64,000 nt of DNA from Thalassospira lohafexi (lineage in GTDB: Bacteria > Pseudomonadota > Alphaproteobacteria > Rhodospirillales > Thalassospiraceae), in contig NZ_NXGX01000003.1 of assembly GCF_002844275.1 (NCBI RefSeq), positions 561,012 through 625,011 of the forward strand, in the 5' to 3' direction. The position numbers and the translations under genes were made by a program. Under the pieces are notes generated by a model. That model had not been told where the DNA came from and did no database searches. It was given only the letters and a program-made list of their open reading frames with translations. Of this stretch, positions 45,609-54,853 are shown one piece after another (position 1 is the first letter of the stretch; each line of letters begins with the position of its first letter).

Positions 45609-48600
45609 ATGGATATCGATCCGTTTTGGGCATCAATCGCGGCAAAGGCGGCTACCATTGATGAACGGCTGTCGGGAAAATACGTTCCTGCTCCCGGCAA
45701 GGATGAGGCATGCTATGCATCTCAGTCCGAAACTGACGATGCTCATCAGCGATTTCTGCAGCAATGGTGTGAATTTGCTTCTAACGGGGATGCTGACCTG
45801 TTTACCCGCCGTCTTGCCAGAGACGGTCTGAAGGCAAATGACGTTGCCCCGTATCTTGGGGATGTTGTGCTCCGTGCCGGAGAAGAACCCCCGGAATGGC
45901 TTGCGACCGCATATTGGGTATTTGACGCGATTGTATTGGGGGACGGTGATGCTGCTGGGGACTGTCCCCCCGATATTCGCAATGACGTGCCGTTTGCAGA
46001 TTTGATCTGGCCGGTTGTCGTTGCTGCGCGGGCGCGGGTTCAGGGTTTTGATGCGGCCCTACTGAGTGTGGATGCAAGACACGATCTTGATCGTATTTTG
46101 ATCCTGCGCTTGGCCAAGGTTTACACGCATACACTTTATGAAAGCTTTGAATCGTTTCGTCAGGCCGTTGGTATCAAGCCTGAAGACACATCCGGGCCGG
46201 AGGTCTATGACGCCTTCACATCTGCACTGCGCAGCGGACCCTTTGCCAATCTGGTGTCAAACCGCCCCGTCATGATCCGCCTGCTGGCAACCATTGTTGA
46301 TCAGTGGATTGTCGTAACAGGTGAGTTCATCGACCGTTTGCGGCGTGATATGGCCGCGTTTGGGGTCCATTTCCCGGAACTTCGTGAAGTATCAGTTGTT
46401 CAAAAGATTACCGGCGGGATTTCAGATTCCCATGATCACGGGCGGTCGGTTCTGATCCTTGAATTCGATACGGCTGCCAAGATTGTGTATAAGCCGCGCC
46501 CGATTGGTGCAGAGCAGGCCTGGAAGGGCCTGTCGGATTGGTTGGTCAAGAGCGGTTCGGACATCCGGCTTGGTGCTGCGCAAACATGGTGCCTGCCAGA
46601 TTATGGCTGGATGGCATATGTCGACCATGACGCAGCCCTGTCATCGGATCGGGCGCCTGCTTTCTATCGTGCTTCCGGTCAGTTGCTTGCGCTGCTTTAC
46701 TGCCTGAAGGGCAGTGACATGCATCATGAAAACGTCCTGATTGCAGATGGGCGCCCTGTGGTCATTGACCTTGAAACACTGTTTCAGCCGGAATTGCGGT
46801 TTCTGCCGGGCGGCACAAAGGCGCTGCATGCAAAGGAACTTGCGACCCACAATTTTGGCAAAGGCGTGATTGCTGTGGGGCTGCTGGCGCAACGCAAAAA
46901 CATTGCCGGGCATTGGGTTGATGACGGTGGTCTGGCCACATCGGTGCCAAAGCCGGTTCGCGATGTCCGGTTAACGAACATTAATCAGGGCAATATGATC
47001 TTTGAAACCGTCACAGTGGAAAAGCCGCTTTCCGGCTTGGGCATTACCATTGATGGCAAACCAGCCGATGCGGCGGATTACGTTACAGACCTTATCGACG
47101 GGTTTTGCAACACCATTAATTTCCTGTCTGATAACAGCGCTGCGTTCCTTGGCAAAGACGGGCCGCTTGGTGGATTTAAGGATGTGCGCATTCGCCATGT
47201 TTTGCGCCCAACCGCCTATTATCAGGAACTCGAATACGCCATACGTACGCCGCAAAATCAGCAGGATGGCTTTGTCTGGAGCCTGCATTTCGAAAGACTC
47301 GCACGTCGTGCGCGCTGGGATATTGATGATTATCCCGGGTGGGGCATTCTTGCCCACGAACGCACAGCATTAACCCGAATGGATGTGCCGCTTTTTACCG
47401 GTAAGACAGATCAGGATGGTGTCTGGGCCGATGGTAAACTTGTTTGCACCGATTTCACCGCATCGGCGGTGTTGCCCAACCTCCGTGATCGTCTGGACCA
47501 TCTGAAAGCCAATCTGGAATATGATTGTGCAATTATCCGCCAGCATGCTCTTTCAACACGGTTTGCCAACTTGCCGCCGCGCAGGCCATGGACGGATACG
47601 CCTGTTTGCAGCGATGTCGCTGTCGCCGCCCACCAATCGGCCCTTTCCATCGCACGATACATCGCCGATCAGGCGATCCTGTGTGATGGCGCTGCGTGCT
47701 GGATGATCGCAGATGCCACAGCGGATGGCGCAGCCCTTCAGGTCACCGCGATGGGCGAGCAGTTTTATGAAGGCACCGCCGGTGTTGCCCTTTTCTTTGC
47801 CGGATGTCACGCGATTGATCCGAGTGGTGAATGGAAAACACTGGCTTTGGAGGCACTTGAAGCCCCACGTGCGACGGCAGACCAACTGAGTTCGGTCGGT
47901 GGGTTTGAGGGATTTGGCGGCCTTGTTTATGTGTTGGTACGCTGTGCCGATCTGCTTGATGCACCTGAATTGCGCGATGAAGCCATCCGAATTTCCGAAT
48001 GTATTGATGATGTCGCTGTTGATGCGGACAAGGCACTCGATGTCATAAGCGGGGTGTCAGGCGCGATACTGGGGTTGCTGGCGCTTTATCGCGACACCGG
48101 TGATCGCGCCGTGCTGGATCGGGCTATAATGTGCGGAAAACATCTTCCCGACGACCCGGCGGCATGGACAGGTATTGGCGATCGCGTATTGGCAGGCATG
48201 TCCCATGGTGCTGCCGGGTCGGTTTTGGCCCTTTTGAAACTCTATCAGGCCTGCGGTGATGGGGCATTTCTGATCTTGGCCCAACGGGGTCTTGAGTTTG
48301 AACGCAGCCTGTTTGACCCGGTCGAAAAGGGATGGCCCGATTTACGCGGTGAAAAACCAGTTCGTGATCCTGTCCAATGGTGTCATGGGGCAGCGGGGAT
48401 CGGTTTTGCCCGGATGGCGGCCCTTGATGTGCTGGATGCCCCGGCCATTCGCGATGAAATTGAAACGGCAATCGCGGCGGTTCTGGCAACCCAGGACGGG
48501 GGGCGTGATAATCTATGCTGTGGCCATGCCGGGCGGTTTTCAATGTTGCGATATGCTTTGGAACTTGGATGTGGCCCGGATGATCTGGAACATCGCTTTA

Positions 48601-48773
48601 ATCATCGTTTGTCTGCGTGGATCAGTCGGCTTGATAACCCGGATATTATCGGCCTGATGGCGCGTGACAAGGTGTTTCAGACCGGCTTGATGCAAGGATT
48701 GCCCGGCATTGGACAGGCGCTTCTTGAAATCGCAGCCCCCGAAAAAATCAGACCGGTGCTGACACTGGAATAA
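45609..48773 (+). CDS. lanM: Class II lanthipeptide synthetase LanM, CCG type
   Basis: 1054 residues. The N-terminal dehydratase (DUF4135, lipid-kinase-like) has the catalytic set at family spacing: D273 and H275 (SDSHDHG), K295 (VYKPR), D370/H372/N375 (SDMHHEN), D387 and E389 (IDLE). It phosphorylates and eliminates Ser/Thr of the precursor. The C-terminal LanC-like cyclase has H866 (SHGAAG), C925 (WCHGAAGIG) and C970-C971 (NLCCGHAGR). The Cys-Cys-Gly replaces the usual Cys-His-Gly, giving a three-cysteine zinc site as in the ProcM clade of promiscuous enzymes. AGGGGA precedes the ATG. Neighbours are two GNAT genes and two precursors. No LanT is present. Confidence 0.95.
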   Translation: MDIDPFWASIAAKAATIDERLSGKYVPAPGKDEACYASQSETDDAHQRFLQQWCEFASNGDADLFTRRLARDGLKANDVAPYLGDVVLRAGEEPPEWLATAYWVFDAIVLGDGDAAGDCPPDIRNDVPFADLIWPVVVAARARVQGFDAALLSVDARHDLDRILILRLAKVYTHTLYESFESFRQAVGIKPEDTSGPEVYDAFTSALRSGPFANLVSNRPVMIRLLATIVDQWIVVTGEFIDRLRRDMAAFGVHFPELREVSVVQKITGGISDSHDHGRSVLILEFDTAAKIVYKPRPIGAEQAWKGLSDWLVKSGSDIRLGAAQTWCLPDYGWMAYVDHDAALSSDRAPAFYRASGQLLALLYCLKGSDMHHENVLIADGRPVVIDLETLFQPELRFLPGGTKALHAKELATHNFGKGVIAVGLLAQRKNIAGHWVDDGGLATSVPKPVRDVRLTNINQGNMIFETVTVEKPLSGLGITIDGKPADAADYVTDLIDGFCNTINFLSDNSAAFLGKDGPLGGFKDVRIRHVLRPTAYYQELEYAIRTPQNQQDGFVWSLHFERLARRARWDIDDYPGWGILAHERTALTRMDVPLFTGKTDQDGVWADGKLVCTDFTASAVLPNLRDRLDHLKANLEYDCAIIRQHALSTRFANLPPRRPWTDTPVCSDVAVAAHQSALSIARYIADQAILCDGAACWMIADATADGAALQVTAMGEQFYEGTAGVALFFAGCHAIDPSGEWKTLALEALEAPRATADQLSSVGGFEGFGGLVYVLVRCADLLDAPELRDEAIRISECIDDVAVDADKALDVISGVSGAILGLLALYRDTGDRAVLDRAIMCGKHLPDDPAAWTGIGDRVLAGMSHGAAGSVLALLKLYQACGDGAFLILAQRGLEFERSLFDPVEKGWPDLRGEKPVRDPVQWCHGAAGIGFARMAALDVLDAPAIRDEIETAIAAVLATQDGGRDNLCCGHAGRFSMLRYALELGCGPDDLEHRFNHRLSAWISRLDNPDIIGLMARDKVFQTGLMQGLPGIGQALLEIAAPEKIRPVLTLE

Positions 48774-48892
48774 CTTTTCTGATTTTTCGGTGCTCCTTTT
48801 GGGCAAAGGCAGACAAGAAAAGCATACTAACACCCAGTTGACGATCGCGGTCTTGATCGCCTGTGTTTGTCTTTTGGCAGGGCATGATACGA

Positions 48893-49834
48893 TCAGAACT
48901 CTACCCGCGAACCTGCCGTGAACGTGCGTTGCCAGCTGAAATGCTCCTGAACCGGATAGAGGCCAAAGCGTTCCAGCGCGCGACGCGATGCTGCGTTGGG
49001 TGTGTCGGCATAGGCAATGATGGGGAGGTTCCAGCGTCGGGTAACTTCCTTGACCTGATGTTTGCAAATCAGATCAGCCGCCCCGGTTCCCCAGTGTTTT
49101 CGCAGGCATTCCAATTCGGTCGCAAGAACTTCTTGGTCAAGTTTTAGAAAATGTGTGCTGGCGACAAGTTCGTCATCCAGCATGCAGATAACATAACCAC
49201 TATCGAGTTGATGGTAATTTTTTTCCCGTTCCTCGGCGGTTATCTTTTGTGCATTGGGGCGCCTTGCAAAGGCCCGATCATAGACGTTGCTTATGCGCGA
49301 AAAAATGTCGGGATATTTCGCAATCAGATCATCATCAAGCACCATCGGGCGATAGCCAAGCTGTTCTCCCTTGGCGGCATGTGGGAATTCACCCGCGCGT
49401 GGTGGAGCTGGATCGCGGACATATTTGATGTTTTCTGAGTTCTTTGAAAACCCCATCGCGTGCATGTCTGCCTCGATAAAGGAAAGCCCGCTGGATGGAT
49501 AAAGGTGGTAGCGGGTGTCGCAATCAACGGATGGTTGGTTTTCAGTTTTAAGCAATCGCGCGATCAGGTTGGTCAGATGCTTTTCGTCGCGCTTTTTTGG
49601 GTCAATCAACACGTAAACCGACATGCCATCATCATCAGTTTTACGTTTGATCGCGGCTGTGGCGACCACGACATCATCTTCCAGCAAGAAGTGATGAGAC
49701 GTACTGGCAAGGATCATGGAAACCTGATCGGTTCCAGAAAGGTAGCTGGCGGTACTGGCGTCGACGACAGAAAGCCGGAAATCCAGATACGCCGCGACAG
49801 TGTCTTTTGTCACCGCAATGAGGGTTAAGGTCAC
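48893..49834 (-). CDS. GNAT-family acyltransferase, paralogue 2 of the lanthipeptide locus
   Basis: 313 residues from a GTG at 49834 with AAAGGAAAG upstream, giving the N terminus VTLTLIAVTKDT, which aligns with MQLVAVTQEN of paralogue 1. C-terminal GNAT motifs: ELECLRKHWGTGAADLICKH and NLPIIAYADTPNAASRRALERFGL. It shares the PAPPRAGEFPHA hinge with paralogue 1, and both genes are exactly 942 bases. It converges on lanM and diverges from the first precursor gene across a palindrome. A role in acylating the peptide is inferred. Confidence 0.83.
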   Translation of the reverse strand: MTLTLIAVTKDTVAAYLDFRLSVVDASTASYLSGTDQVSMILASTSHHFLLEDDVVVATAAIKRKTDDDGMSVYVLIDPKKRDEKHLTNLIARLLKTENQPSVDCDTRYHLYPSSGLSFIEADMHAMGFSKNSENIKYVRDPAPPRAGEFPHAAKGEQLGYRPMVLDDDLIAKYPDIFSRISNVYDRAFARRPNAQKITAEEREKNYHQLDSGYVICMLDDELVASTHFLKLDQEVLATELECLRKHWGTGAADLICKHQVKEVTRRWNLPIIAYADTPNAASRRALERFGLYPVQEHFSWQRTFTAGSRVEF

Positions 49835-49901
49835 GCATCTTTCCTTTGGGCCTGTCGGCAAAATGATGTTTCATCAAATGGCATTTTGGCAACAAGATCA
49901 A

Positions 49902-49923
49902 TTTCTAAACAATTGTTTAGAAA
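49902..49923. promoter_or_regulatory. Perfect 22-bp palindrome between GNAT2 and precursor 1
   Basis: Half-site TTTCTAAACAA, mirrored exactly. It lies 68 bases upstream of the GNAT2 start and ends 4 bases before a TTGACG (49928-49933) that could be the -35 of precursor 1. The form is typical of TetR-like or similar dimeric repressor operators. No regulator gene is nearby, so it would act in trans. Confidence 0.65.
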
Positions 49924-49927
49924 CGAT

Positions 49928-49957
49928 TTGACGCAGTTGGCCGACCATCAGGATATA
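49928..49957 (+). promoter_or_regulatory. Candidate promoter of precursor 1
   Basis: TTGACG (49928-49933), an 18-base spacer and GATATA (49952-49957). The -35 is one base off consensus; the -10 is weak. It is placed immediately after the palindrome and 70 bases before the ATG. Confidence 0.4.
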
Positions 49958-50027
49958 TTGACATCGGATTGCAGGTGTCGTTCAATCATAGCGTGAATAT
50001 CTTTAATGGTAATTTGGGGTAAAGAGC

Positions 50028-50252
50028 ATGGTGCGAATGGAATGCACAACGAATGACCAGATGGCAGCCTGGCTTGTTTCTGGTGGTGCCGCTTCGGCAA
50101 AAACGATCATTGCAATGGACGATCAGGGTGTGGAATTGCAGGCGGCGATGCTGACGCGCTCACCACAGACCTGCTACAGCATTGGTCGTGATGACAACGG
50201 CCTTTCGGCTGCTGCTTATACCCATAGCATCGAATGCCGTACGCATCGGTAA
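50028..50252 (+). CDS. Candidate class II lanthipeptide precursor 1
   Basis: 74 residues. Leader-like N-terminal part with N-D-Q-M-A-A-W-L-V-S-G-G-A (residues 9-21), then a stretch ending D-Q-G (32-34). The C-terminal part carries T48-C49, L59-S60-A-A, T65-H66 and C70, with further Ser/Thr available (T43, S45, S51, S67, T72). The core pattern [ST]C-x2-I...[LI]SAA-x2-[ST]H-x3-C is shared with precursor 2. Two Cys and many Ser/Thr fit two thioether rings. GGGG lies upstream of the ATG; the first ATG (50028) is chosen because it aligns with precursor 2 residue by residue. Not a Nif11 or NHLP leader. Confidence 0.72.
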   Translation: MVRMECTTNDQMAAWLVSGGAASAKTIIAMDDQGVELQAAMLTRSPQTCYSIGRDDNGLSAAAYTHSIECRTHR

Positions 50253-50361
50253 GATACGGACATGACGGCGTTGCCACCTTAATTTCTGCTTCTGGTCTCA
50301 GATTTCGGTTTGTTGGAAGTATGTAGGATTAGCGGATAACTTTGGCGTGTTCTGGCGATGA

Positions 50362-50396
50362 GAAAGAGGCGGGCTGAATTTCAGCCCGCCTCTTTC
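50362..50396 (+). terminator. Terminator after precursor 1
   Basis: Arms GAAAGAGGCGGGCTGA and TCAGCCCGCCTCTTTC, loop ATT. The central 23 bases are identical to the trxA terminator stem-loop. Lies 110 bases after the stop of precursor 1. Confidence 0.93.
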
Positions 50397-50559
50397 TTGT
50401 GGGAAACGCTCTGAGGCAATCCAGGGAGACGGGTCCATTTAGGCACGCCGCGTTGGATGTGACGTTTACTTCGTCACGCATTCCCGAATTGACTTGTCCT
50501 CCCGATTGTACTTCTATTGGATAGTAAGTCTTTTCTTATGCAATTCAGGGATGAGAATC
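50397..50559 (+). promoter_or_regulatory. Upstream region of precursor 2
   Basis: Contains GTGACG-TTTACTT-CGTCAC (50459-50477), an inverted repeat, and a candidate promoter TTGACT (50489-50494), 17-base spacer, TTCTAT (50512-50517). AGGGA (50547-50551) lies 8 bases before the ATG at 50560. The terminator before it implies that precursor 2 has its own transcript. Confidence 0.4.
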
Positions 50560-50769
50560 ATGAACGCGATGGGAAATGCCACCGGCGATTTGATGGCCAA
50601 TTGGATGACCAGTGGTGGGGCGTTGTTGGTGCAGGATGCAAACGTGACCGATAACCTTGACCAAGGACTGAGCACTGCTGCCAGCACTCAAGGTGCTTCT
50701 TGTGGATGGATTGACCCGGAAATCAGTGCTGCGCAAGGATCGCATCAGTTCAGGTGTGCAGTTTCGTAA
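50560..50769 (+). CDS. Candidate class II lanthipeptide precursor 2
   Basis: 69 residues from the ATG at 50560 with AGGGA 8 bases upstream. Leader-like part: G-D-L-M-A-N-W-M-T-S-G-G-A at residues 9-21, the same positions as in precursor 1, then L-D-Q-G (33-36). Core: S47-C48, I55-S56-A-A, S61-H62-x3-C66, with S38, T39, S42 and T43 as further dehydration sites and S69 last. The C-terminal ring candidate S61...C66 has the same spacing as T65...C70 of precursor 1. Frame and composition (Gly, Ala, Ser-rich with two Cys) fit a lantibiotic-like precursor. Confidence 0.75.
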   Translation: MNAMGNATGDLMANWMTSGGALLVQDANVTDNLDQGLSTAASTQGASCGWIDPEISAAQGSHQFRCAVS

Positions 50770-50850
50770 TCGGGTCGACTGACAGCGGCCTTGTGCTCCG
50801 GTCTTGCCGACTTGCCATGTGCGGACATCGACGTCGCCAACTGACGTTTT

Positions 50851-50888
50851 GAAAAGGGGTGGGCCGTGACAATGGCCCACCCCTTTTC
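50851..50888. terminator. Bidirectional terminator between precursor 2 and ftsK
   Basis: Arms GAAAAGGGGTGGGCC and GGCCCACCCCTTTTC around an 8-base loop. It serves the plus-strand precursor and the converging minus-strand ftsK, and closes the accessory island. Confidence 0.92.
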
Positions 50889-50902
50889 AAATGCAACGGC
50901 CT

Positions 50903-53362
50903 TTAATACTCGTACGGCGAACCATCCATATTTTCCATCAGCACTTCGCGTTTGCCAACATGGTTGGCACCGGACACAACGCCGTTTTCTTCCATCTGTT
51001 CGATGATGCGTGCGGCGCGGTTATAGCCAATTGACAGTTTGCGCTGGATAAAGCTGGTGGATGCCTTTTTCTCGCGAAGCACTATGCCAACCGCCTGATT
51101 GTACAGATCATCGTCTGATCCATTGCCGCCCCCTGCACCAGCATTGCCGCCTGCCATATAGGCGGCAACCGGGTCTTCTTCGGGTTCTTCGGTAACGGTT
51201 TCAAGATAGGTCGGGTCGCCCTGATCACGCAGGTGCTTGACAATGCTTTCGACTTCCTCGTCCGATACAAACGGGCCATGGACACGCTGCAAACGGCCGC
51301 CCTGGCCCATGTAAAGCATATCGCCCTGACCCAGAAGCTGCTCGGCGCCCATTTCACCAAGAATGGTGCGGGAATCGATCTTGGACGTCACGGAATAGGA
51401 AATACGTGTCGGGAAGTTGGCCTTGATCGTGCCGGTGATCACGTCAACCGACGGGCGCTGTGTCGCCATGATCAAATGCAGGCCTGCTGCACGGGCCATC
51501 TGGGCCAGTCGCTGGATCGATGCTTCGACATCCTTGCCCGCCACCAGCATAAGATCGGCCATCTCATCGACAATCACGACGATAAACGGCAGCGGCTCCA
51601 TCGGCAGTTCCTGATCTTCAAAGATCGGTTTGCCGGTTTCGGGATCAAAGCCGGTCTGAACCCGCCGTGTAAGCTGCTCACCCTTGGCCGCGGCTTCCTT
51701 GATGCGTTTGTTGTAACCGGCAATGTTACGCACCCCGACCTGGCTCATGGCGCGGTAGCGGTCTTCCATCTCGCGCACCGCCCATTTAAGCGCAACAACC
51801 GCCTTGTGCGGGTCGGTGACAACCGGGGTCAAAAGATGCGGAATGCCGTCATAAATCGACAGCTCCAGCATTTTCGGATCGATCATGATAAAGCGGCATT
51901 CTTCGGGTTTCAGGCGATACAGCAAGGACAGGATCATTGCGTTCACACCAACCGATTTACCCGAGCCGGTGGTCCCGGCAATCAACAAGTGCGGCATTTT
52001 CGAAAGATCGGCAATCACCGGGGTTCCGCCAATATCCTTGCCCAAGCTCATATTAAGCTTGCCGGTATTTTTTTCAAAATCACTCGATGCCAGAATTTCG
52101 TGCAAATGCACGGTTTCGCGGCGTGAATTTGGCAATTCAATCCCGATAACGTTACGACCCGGAACCACAGCAACACGGGCGGCAATCGCACTCATGGAGC
52201 GTGCAATATCATCGGCCAAGCCAATCACGCGCGATGATTTAACCCCGGCAGCGGGTTCAAGTTCATACAGGGTTACGACGGGGCCCGGGCGGACCTGAAC
52301 GATTTCGCCCTTTACGCCAAAGTCCTGCAACACGGTTTCCAGAAGACGGGCATTTTGCGCCAGTGCTTCCTGATCAATCTGGTTGGCGTCGGCCGGGTCA
52401 GGCTCACTCAAAAGATCAAGCGGCGGGAAACGGTATTCTTCTGATCCAAGATCAAAGGATGCCTGACGCTGGGCGGAAGCCTTGTCACTGGGTTGCAGTT
52501 TTGCCGCTGGGGCGGCGACGATATGAACCGGCGGTTCGTGATCGACGTCGTCGTCAAGCTCGTCATATCCGTCGTCATCGCCGGTGTGACCAGCGGGCGG
52601 TTCGGACCGGCGGGTGGAAATGGAGGTTCCCATTTTGCCTTTGCCACTATCCATCGATGGTTCCTGCCGCGACCGTGCCGTGCGTTTGGTCCCCGGCTCA
52701 TCGTTGGTTGATCCCGGAATGGCGGCCCGGGTCCCTGATACGACCTTACCGGCGGCATAGGAAAGAACACCCCCAAGGCGCGCCCAGTCAGACAGCGAAT
52801 AGGCCATGCAAAAGATGGTCAAAACCATGCCCAGCACCATGGACGCCAGAGCAATCAGCGCACGCGCACCGGGAATGCCGATCATGGCAAAACCGGTTTG
52901 CAATTTCGAAAGCAGCAAATCACCGGCAAACCCGCCAAGACCAACCGTTAACGGCCAGTGCATGCCCGGTTCGATGGCAGCAGCGGAGGTCGCCACCAGC
53001 AACAGTGCCAGCGGCAAGACAAGGAAGCGTACCCACATCCAGTTAAACGGTTTAACCGCAATCAGCCGCATGCCCCAGCCCAGCAACAGCACAGTCAGCA
53101 ATGCAGACGCCAAACCAAGGGTGCGCAACATCAAGTCCGCGCCATACGCCCCGACGATACCCAGCGGATTAAACAGCGTTGCCCGGTCACTGGCATGGTT
53201 AAACGACGGATCACCGGGATGGAACCCGATCAGCATGATGAAAAGGGTAATGGCCAAAAGGACCAGCCCAAGTCCGCAAATTCGCAAACCGCTTCGTTTC
53301 AGCAGCATCACAAGACTGCCGGGCATGAAGGCGGTTCCAAGAATGTTTGACTGACTGCTCAT
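50903..53362 (-). CDS. ftsK: DNA translocase FtsK
   Basis: 819 residues. Four N-terminal membrane helices (to about 175) anchor it at the septum. An acidic linker (about 215-300) is followed by the motor: Walker [19 protein letters not shown], Walker [14 protein letters not shown] and [14 protein letters not shown]. The C-terminal gamma winged helix ([29 protein letters not shown]) reads polar sequences and activates XerCD at dif. Complete and typical of alphaproteobacteria. Confidence 0.96.
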   Translation of the reverse strand: MSSQSNILGTAFMPGSLVMLLKRSGLRICGLGLVLLAITLFIMLIGFHPGDPSFNHASDRATLFNPLGIVGAYGADLMLRTLGLASALLTVLLLGWGMRLIAVKPFNWMWVRFLVLPLALLLVATSAAAIEPGMHWPLTVGLGGFAGDLLLSKLQTGFAMIGIPGARALIALASMVLGMVLTIFCMAYSLSDWARLGGVLSYAAGKVVSGTRAAIPGSTNDEPGTKRTARSRQEPSMDSGKGKMGTSISTRRSEPPAGHTGDDDGYDELDDDVDHEPPVHIVAAPAAKLQPSDKASAQRQASFDLGSEEYRFPPLDLLSEPDPADANQIDQEALAQNARLLETVLQDFGVKGEIVQVRPGPVVTLYELEPAAGVKSSRVIGLADDIARSMSAIAARVAVVPGRNVIGIELPNSRRETVHLHEILASSDFEKNTGKLNMSLGKDIGGTPVIADLSKMPHLLIAGTTGSGKSVGVNAMILSLLYRLKPEECRFIMIDPKMLELSIYDGIPHLLTPVVTDPHKAVVALKWAVREMEDRYRAMSQVGVRNIAGYNKRIKEAAAKGEQLTRRVQTGFDPETGKPIFEDQELPMEPLPFIVVIVDEMADLMLVAGKDVEASIQRLAQMARAAGLHLIMATQRPSVDVITGTIKANFPTRISYSVTSKIDSRTILGEMGAEQLLGQGDMLYMGQGGRLQRVHGPFVSDEEVESIVKHLRDQGDPTYLETVTEEPEEDPVAAYMAGGNAGAGGGNGSDDDLYNQAVGIVLREKKASTSFIQRKLSIGYNRAARIIEQMEENGVVSGANHVGKREVLMENMDGSPYEY

Positions 53363-53448
53363 CTGGGTGTCCGTAACTGGTTATGGTCGGTATCTTGCGC
53401 GATAGTGTCGTCGATCATTTGGTCGGTGTTATGTCGGCACGGGTAACG

Positions 53449-54651
53449 TCAGTTTTCCAGTGCCTGTGCAATGCGTGTCAGACCGTCGCGCGTGGTTGCC
53501 AAATCATGCACCAGCGCGATGCGGATAAACTGTTTGCCCGGATTGCCGCCCTTGGCATCGGTGATCGAAAGATAACTGCCCGGAATGACCTTGACCCCGG
53601 CTTCGCGCCAGATTTTCTTGGTCGCGGCTTCGTCATCGCCAACATCAAGCCACAGGAAAAAGCCCCCCGGTGGACGATAAAATCCGAACCGGTTGCCAAA
53701 GATTTCCTCGGCAATGTCAATTTTGGCCCGATACAGATCACGGTTTTCCTGCGCATGGGCGTCATCGTTCCAAAGATCGACCGATGCGGCCATTACCGGC
53801 ATCGGGATGGTGGCCGAACAATAGCTGCGCAGTGCGGTGAACCGTTTGACGATTTTGCGATCGCCTGCGACAAAACCTGATCGTAATCCCGGTGCGCTCG
53901 ATCGTTTCGACAGGCTGTGAAACACAAGGACATTATCCATGTTCCCGCCCTGTGCTGCACAGATTTCAAGCGCACCTACCGGTGCGGCACGATCATAAAT
54001 GTCGGCATAACATTCATCCATCGCCAGCACGAAATCATGTTTGCGCGCCAGTGCAATGATGCGTTCAAGGTAATCACGCGAGGCAATAGATCCTTGCGGA
54101 TTGGCCGGTGAACACAGGAAAAACAGGCGGCACGCGTCTAACGTTTCGGTATCGATCTGATCAAGATCGGGCAAGAAGCCATTTTCAGGACCGGCGGCAA
54201 GCGGGACCATTTCCGCATCATTAAGCACAGCGGCCCCGCAATAGACCTGATAAAACGGGTTGGGCAAAAGGACCTTGGGCTTGGGGCCGGGTGTGTCTTG
54301 CGGGATGACGGTGGTCGCAATCAGATAAAGCGCCTCACGCGTGCCCGCCACGGGCAGGATATGGTCATCACGATCAAGCATGTCGGTGGGCAGATCATAC
54401 CGGCGATCAAGCCAGTTTTTAATTGCCTCACGCAGTTCCGGCGTGCCAGCCCCCGGTGGGTATTTGTGCCAAAGGTTTGCATGTTTAACCATCGCATCGG
54501 TGATCATTGCAGGTGGAGTGTGCTGCGGCTCGCCAATCGACATCACCAACGGCGATTGTCCCGGTTCAATACCGTCAAGCAAGGCCGCCAATCTTGGGAA
54601 CGGATAGGCAGGCAATTGATCGAGGCGTTCGTTAAACATGGTTGACGTCAT
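53449..54651 (-). CDS. Class I/II PLP aminotransferase, DapC-like
   Basis: 400 residues. The N-terminal MSIGEPQHTPPAMI and YPPGAGTPELREAI, the NPFYQVY and CSPANPQGSIASRDYL substrate and cofactor motifs, the DECYADIYD aspartate, and the PLP lysine in FHSLSKRSSAPGLRSGFVAGD are all visible. The group includes N-succinyl-LL-diaminopimelate aminotransferase, which fits a lysine and cell-wall role, but aspartate-type activity cannot be excluded. Two in-frame starts exist; the first has a GGA upstream. Confidence 0.88.
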   Translation of the reverse strand: MTSTMFNERLDQLPAYPFPRLAALLDGIEPGQSPLVMSIGEPQHTPPAMITDAMVKHANLWHKYPPGAGTPELREAIKNWLDRRYDLPTDMLDRDDHILPVAGTREALYLIATTVIPQDTPGPKPKVLLPNPFYQVYCGAAVLNDAEMVPLAAGPENGFLPDLDQIDTETLDACRLFFLCSPANPQGSIASRDYLERIIALARKHDFVLAMDECYADIYDRAAPVGALEICAAQGGNMDNVLVFHSLSKRSSAPGLRSGFVAGDRKIVKRFTALRSYCSATIPMPVMAASVDLWNDDAHAQENRDLYRAKIDIAEEIFGNRFGFYRPPGGFFLWLDVGDDEAATKKIWREAGVKVIPGSYLSITDAKGGNPGKQFIRIALVHDLATTRDGLTRIAQALEN

Positions 54652-54787
54652 TCCAGCTTGATCTGTGGCGCATCAGTGCGAAAGCCATGATGCGGATGCA
54701 TGTTGGTTTAATATGGGCAATTTCCCCTCACTCTACCCCTATGCCAAAAGTGCAAAGAAAGATTTAAGAAGTGGCGTGTCTGAACGT

Positions 54788-54822
54788 AAAAAGCCCGGAA
54801 AGGTGCGCTTTCCGGGCTTTTG
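54788..54822. terminator. Terminator after the second ammonium transporter
   Basis: AAAAGCCCGGAAAG and CTTTCCGGGCTTTT around GTGCG. Flanking A and T tracts make it work on either strand; on the minus strand it ends the amt gene at 54854. Confidence 0.92.
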
Positions 54823-54853
54823 ATTTTATGGTTATGTCTTTGGAGGTTTGCGA

